Below, in pieces: positions 7,005 through 10,218 of a stretch of DNA of 10,218 nucleotides; position 1 is the first letter of the stretch; every line of letters starts with the position of its first letter. The notes under the pieces are model-generated. The model made no database searches. It worked only from the letters and a program-made list of their open reading frames with translations, and was not told the origin of the DNA. Location: contig JAHHQX010000026.1 of the NCBI GenBank assembly GCA_020026155.1, forward strand, positions 1-10,218, written 5' to 3'. The translations under genes were made by a program, and so were the position numbers. The DNA is from Actinobacillus sp. (lineage in GTDB: Bacteria > Pseudomonadota > Gammaproteobacteria > Enterobacterales > Pasteurellaceae).

Positions 7005-9085
7005 TGACGGACGTTTTTCTAGATGAAATCCCCCTTAGCACGTTAAAAGGTGTTGGGAAAGCAATGACAGAAAGGTTAAATAAACTTGGAATTTTTAACC
7101 TTCAAGATTTGTTACTTCATCTTCCCAGTCGCTATGAAGATAGAACTAAAGTTACGCCAATTTCTGAAATTCGAGTAGAACAACATACGACGATAGAAGG
7201 CTTTGTGCAATTATGTGAGGTTGTAGTAAGCCGCCGTCCTATGTTACTGGTTACGCTCTCAGACGGGACATCAAAGATCCAATTACGTTTTTTTAACTTT
7301 AATGCTGGCATGAAAAATAGCTTTCAAGTGGGCGCCAAAGTACGTGCTTTTGGTGAAGTTAAACGTGGACGCTTTATGGCTGAAATGGCGCATCCCGAAT
7401 ATCAAATTATTCAGCCTAATCAAGTTGCCGAACTTGCAGAATCTTTCACACCTATTTATCCAACAACAGAGGGAATGTCACAAGGAATGTGGAGGAAATT
7501 AATTCCACAAGCATTAAAAACTCTGGATAATTATCAAATTAGTGAAATATTACCTAAATCTTTTAATCCCTATCCTTTTGAATTAAAAGATGCCTTACAA
7601 TTTCTTCACTGTCCTCCTGCGAATGCATCACTTACTCAGTTGGAAGAGGGAAATCATCCCGCACAACAACGATTAATTTTTGAGGAACTCCTTGCGCATA
7701 ATTTGGCTATGCAAAGTTTAAGAGAAAAAACTAAACAATTTTCTGCATTTCCTTTATCGCCTCAAAGCGAGCTTCTTAAACGATTTCTTGCACAGTTACC
7801 TTTTGAACCAACAAAAGCTCAAAAAAGAGTAAGCCGTGATATTTTAAATGATTTGCGTAATCCGTTTCCTATGATGCGTTTGGTACAAGGAGATGTCGGC
7901 TCAGGAAAAACATTAGTCGCCGCTATTGCTGCACTTTCAGTAATTGGCAATGGAAAACAAGTTGCCCTGATGGCCCCCACCGAAATCTTAGCGGAACAGC
8001 ATTTACAAAACTTTAAAAAATGGTTTGAACCATTTGGGATTGAAGTGGCGTGGTTGGCGAGTAAAGTAAAAGGAAAAGAGCGGAATCAAACCCTAGAAAA
8101 AATAGCGAATAATCAGGCTAAAATGGTGGTGGGAACACATGCTCTTTTCCAAGAAGGCGTAAATTTTTCTGATCTTGCATTGGTTATCGTCGATGAACAA
8201 CATCGCTTCGGAGTAGATCAAAGATTGCAATTACGAGAAAAAGGACGGCAAGCTGAATTTTATCCTCATCAATTAATTATGACTGCGACACCTATTCCTC
8301 GTACGTTAGCCATGACCGTATATGCAGATCTAGATACTTCTATCATTGATGAACTTCCTCCGGGGCGAACACCAATTCAAACTGTTCTGCTTTCTGAAGA
8401 AAGACGCGCTGAACTTATTGCACGTGTTAATCACGCATGTACCGTAGATAAACGCCAAGCCTATTGGGTATGTACCTTAATTGATGAGAGTGAAGTATTA
8501 GAAGCACAAGCTGCAACGGCCATTTGTGAAGATCTGCAACGATTGTTACCACATTTACAAATTGGACTAGTCCACGGACGCATGAAACCTGCAGAAAAAC
8601 AGGCTGTCATGCAAGCGTTTAAAGAGGGAAAAATTAATTTGCTTGTTGCAACAACAGTTATTGAAGTAGGGGTTGATGTTCCAAATGCGAGTTTAATGAT
8701 TATTGAAAATGCAGAACGATTGGGGTTATCTCAATTACACCAATTACGAGGAAGGGTAGGGCGCGGCTCAACGGCATCATTTTGTGTATTGATGTACAAT
8801 TCTCCATTAGGAAAAATCTCACGAAAACGCCTAGAAGTTATGCGTGATACCCAAGATGGTTTTGTCATATCAGAAAAAGATCTGGAAATTCGAGGTGCGG
8901 GTGAAGTATTAGGAACAAGACAAACAGGAAGCATTGCTTTTAAGGTTGCTGATTTAATGCGTGATCGTAGAATGATTCCGCAAGTACAGGAAGCAGCAAA
9001 ACTTATCTTACAAAACACGCCCCATATTTCGGAAAAAATTATTGCAAGATGGCTTAATGCGAAGGATATTTACTCACAAGCATAA
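7004..9085 (+). CDS. recG: ATP-dependent DNA helicase RecG
   Basis: RecG is a double-stranded DNA translocase that remodels stalled forks, Holliday junctions and R-loops. The product has 693 residues, the same length as E. coli RecG. The N-terminal region has a helix-hairpin-helix-like LKGVGKAMTERL (14-25) and an OB-fold wedge domain (about 60-155). SF2 helicase motifs follow: QGDVGSGKT (295-303, Walker A), APTEILAEQH (324-333, Ia), DEQHRFGV (397-404, Walker B/II), TATPIPRT (427-434, III), VATTVIEVGVDVP (548-560, V) and LRGRVGRG (581-588, VI). The RecG-specific TRG motif is RGAGEVLGTRQTG (630-642). The ATG shares one base with the spoT stop (TAATG), and no strong SD is present, so it is probably translationally coupled to spoT. 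No trmH lies between spoT and recG. Confidence 0.97.
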   Translation: MTDVFLDEIPLSTLKGVGKAMTERLNKLGIFNLQDLLLHLPSRYEDRTKVTPISEIRVEQHTTIEGFVQLCEVVVSRRPMLLVTLSDGTSKIQLRFFNFNAGMKNSFQVGAKVRAFGEVKRGRFMAEMAHPEYQIIQPNQVAELAESFTPIYPTTEGMSQGMWRKLIPQALKTLDNYQISEILPKSFNPYPFELKDALQFLHCPPANASLTQLEEGNHPAQQRLIFEELLAHNLAMQSLREKTKQFSAFPLSPQSELLKRFLAQLPFEPTKAQKRVSRDILNDLRNPFPMMRLVQGDVGSGKTLVAAIAALSVIGNGKQVALMAPTEILAEQHLQNFKKWFEPFGIEVAWLASKVKGKERNQTLEKIANNQAKMVVGTHALFQEGVNFSDLALVIVDEQHRFGVDQRLQLREKGRQAEFYPHQLIMTATPIPRTLAMTVYADLDTSIIDELPPGRTPIQTVLLSEERRAELIARVNHACTVDKRQAYWVCTLIDESEVLEAQAATAICEDLQRLLPHLQIGLVHGRMKPAEKQAVMQAFKEGKINLLVATTVIEVGVDVPNASLMIIENAERLGLSQLHQLRGRVGRGSTASFCVLMYNSPLGKISRKRLEVMRDTQDGFVISEKDLEIRGAGEVLGTRQTGSIAFKVADLMRDRRMIPQVQEAAKLILQNTPHISEKIIARWLNAKDIYSQA

Positions 9086-9120
9086 TGACTAGAGAAGTAT
9101 AGTAAAAAAAGAAATTACGT

Positions 9121-9126
9121 TATAAT
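9121..9126 (+). promoter_or_regulatory. Probable murI -10 element
   Basis: A perfect TATAAT stands 38 nt before the murI start, inside the 79-bp recG-murI gap. The best -35 at 16-17 bp (around 9098-9104) is poor and there is no TG extension. The exact -10 in an intergenic position favours an independent murI promoter. Confidence 0.45.
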
Positions 9127-9152
9127 TAAGCCACTTTTTGTTTAATTATTTT

Positions 9153-9159
9153 AAGAAGG
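9153..9159 (+). promoter_or_regulatory. Shine-Dalgarno that fixes the murI TTG start
   Basis: AAGAAGG ends 5 nt before the TTG at 9165. No in-frame ATG or GTG precedes the DSG catalytic motif. The more upstream in-frame TTG at 9138 lacks an SD and lies at the predicted transcription start. Confidence 0.8.
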
Positions 9160-9164
9160 TTATT

Positions 9165-9968
9165 TTGAAACCGCGCATTTTATTTTTTGACTCAGGAATT
9201 GGGGGCTTAAGCATTTATCAAGAAACAATGCGATTATTACCACAGGTTGAATGTCTTTATTGTCTGGACAATGGTGCCTTCCCATATTCTGAAAAATCAG
9301 AAGAAGTAATTATTGAACGCACAGCTACTATTTGTCAGAAAATAAATGCCCTTTATCCCCTTGATCTAATTGTGGTTGCTTGCAATACGGCAAGTACGAT
9401 TGTTTTACCTAAATTACGTGCCACATTTTCATTTCCTATTGTAGGGACGGTACCTGCCATCAAACCCGCTGCACAAATTTCGCAAAGTAAACATATCGCA
9501 CTTGTTGCTACAAAAGGTACAGTTAAGCGACCATATGTTCACCAACTTATTAATAATTTTGCGGGCAATTGTAGAATAGAAAGTTTTGGCTCAACCTTGT
9601 TAGTAGAAATGGCAGAAAATAAATTGCAAGGTATCCCAGTAAATGAATTAGAACTTAATCACCACCTGCAAGCGTTAAAACAAATAGGCGATTTAGACAC
9701 AGTCGTACTGGGGTGCACGCATTTCCCATTTTTAGAAGATGAATTACGGCTGGCGCTTCCGCAAGTAAAAAATTTTGTTAATTCTGGTAAAGCAATAGCA
9801 AACCGTATCCAGTCGCTTTTAATAACAGTAGCGAACAAATGTTACGACGCATCGCAGTGTGCACATGATGATAAAAAGCTTTTTGCGACGGCACCCTTAC
9901 CGCAAGCCAAAATTCAATTATTTAATAGTTTAGGCTTCCATCTAGAGAAAATTCTTACCGTAGAGTAG
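9165..9968 (+). CDS. murI: Glutamate racemase MurI
   Basis: MurI interconverts L- and D-glutamate without a cofactor, supplying D-Glu for addition by MurD to peptidoglycan precursors in the cytosol. Starting at the TTG at 9165 the protein is 267 residues (MKPRILFFDSGIGGLS), similar to Haemophilus MurI and shorter than E. coli MurI, which has an N-terminal extension. The two catalytic cysteines are C73 in VACNTAST (71-78) and C184 in LGCTHFP (182-188). D9-S10 and the D35-N36 segment leading to FPYSEKS complete the active site, and GTVPAIKPA is at 94-102. The usual aspartate of the late DSG-type motif reads asparagine here (VNSGKAIA, 206-213), probably tolerated. It follows recG by 79 bp with its own probable promoter and a downstream terminator. 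Confidence 0.95.
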   Translation: MKPRILFFDSGIGGLSIYQETMRLLPQVECLYCLDNGAFPYSEKSEEVIIERTATICQKINALYPLDLIVVACNTASTIVLPKLRATFSFPIVGTVPAIKPAAQISQSKHIALVATKGTVKRPYVHQLINNFAGNCRIESFGSTLLVEMAENKLQGIPVNELELNHHLQALKQIGDLDTVVLGCTHFPFLEDELRLALPQVKNFVNSGKAIANRIQSLLITVANKCYDASQCAHDDKKLFATAPLPQAKIQLFNSLGFHLEKILTVE

Positions 9969-9970
9969 GG

Positions 9971-9995
9971 GAAAAGGGATAGAACGTCCTTTTTT
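9971..9995 (+). terminator. murI terminator
   Basis: AAAAGGG (9972-9978) pairs with TCCTTTT (9987-9993), with one G-U, around an 8-nt loop and within a T tract that continues to 9995. It starts 3 nt after the murI stop. The stem is modest but the U tract is good. Confidence 0.7.
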
Positions 9996-10158
9996 ATATT
10001 GTATTCTATATAAATTGCTCTATGTATGCGTCTAAAATTGGATTTTTTAAATTTTAAAATATGTGGGTGCAACACTAAATCGGCGCAGAAAAACTGTTTA
10101 TTTATTCGAAATGGTTTAAAATAAAAGCTAAAAATGCTTATTTATTAGATATTTATGG
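9996..10158. other. AT-rich non-coding region downstream of murI
   Basis: No open frame of useful length, tRNA-like fold or strong hairpin is visible here. A few G-N13-C matches in AT-rich context, such as at the TTTAAAATAAAAGC stretch near 10120, resemble the loose Fis-binding consensus, but such matches arise easily in AT-rich DNA. The region precedes a strong promoter-like element and may be its upstream control region. Confidence 0.4.
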
Positions 10159-10203
10159 TTTTTTTTAAAAAAAATTAAAAAAAATTTAAAAAAGTACTTG
10201 CAA
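10159..10203 (+). promoter_or_regulatory. Phased A-tract UP element and -35 of a strong promoter, possibly rRNA
   Basis: A T8 run (10159-10166) is followed by A tracts beginning at 10167, 10177 and 10188, spaced 10 and 11 bp, in phase with the DNA helix. They end 4 bp before TTGCAA (10198-10203), a 4-of-6 match to the -35 consensus. The tracts occupy the position expected of an UP element bound by the RNA polymerase alpha C-terminal domains. The -10 would start around 10220, just past the window edge. In E. coli the gene after murI is the rrnB operon, so an rRNA operon is the best guess, but no rRNA sequence is visible. Confidence 0.5.
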
Positions 10204-10218
10204 AGGTTTTCAAAATAT

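Noticed and set aside
8731..9018. Open frame of 95 codons on the - strand within recG
   Set aside because: It covers the conserved helicase motif VI and TRG region of recG on the other strand; no SD or promoter supports it.

Overview
The window looks like a chromosomal housekeeping segment of an AT-rich gammaproteobacterium, most likely a member of the Pasteurellaceae. The reasons are that every protein reads as a close relative of its E. coli or Haemophilus counterpart, that spoT is joined directly to recG and followed by murI (from memory the Haemophilus arrangement; E. coli has trmH between spoT and recG), and that GC content is low. The species cannot be fixed from the sequence alone. There is no mobile element, CRISPR array, tRNA or clearly foreign gene.

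Layout: (1) 1-134 holds a rho-independent terminator for a gene to the left, then a probable promoter. (2) 135-2453 is queA then tgt on the + strand, two queuosine tRNA-modification genes separated by a long hairpin. (3) 2468-2499 is a strong bidirectional terminator between tgt and the convergent gene gapA. (4) 2521-3528 is gapA on the - strand, the glycolytic GAPDH, with a good SD and an extended -10 promoter. (5) 3529-3782 is the divergent gapA/gmk promoter region. (6) 3783-9085 is gmk, rpoZ, spoT, recG on the + strand. This is the conserved stringent-response/purine cluster: guanylate kinase, the omega subunit of RNA polymerase that forms part of ppGpp site 1, the ppGpp hydrolase, and a replication/recombination helicase. 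(7) 9165-9968 is murI, glutamate racemase, with its own likely promoter, a TTG start and a terminator. (8) 9969-10218 is non-coding AT-rich DNA ending in helically phased A-tracts and a -35-like hexamer. This looks like the upstream half of a strong promoter, possibly of an rRNA operon, since murI lies just upstream of rrnB in E. coli.

The most notable observation is in spoT. The hydrolase half keeps its HD-type metal/active-site residues, and the synthetase half keeps the two acidic catalytic residues D259 and E319. However, about eleven otherwise strongly conserved substrate-binding positions of the synthetase domain are replaced (236, 238, 239, 242, 264, 289, 290, 307, 321, 323, 338). The protein may therefore be a hydrolase with a decayed or altered synthetase, leaving alarmone synthesis to a RelA encoded elsewhere. 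Other points worth checking are the separation of queA-tgt from yajC-secDF, hairpins between queA/tgt and between rpoZ/spoT, a 5'-terminal hairpin in the gapA leader, and the absence of any perfect Pasteurellaceae DNA-uptake core in 10 kb.
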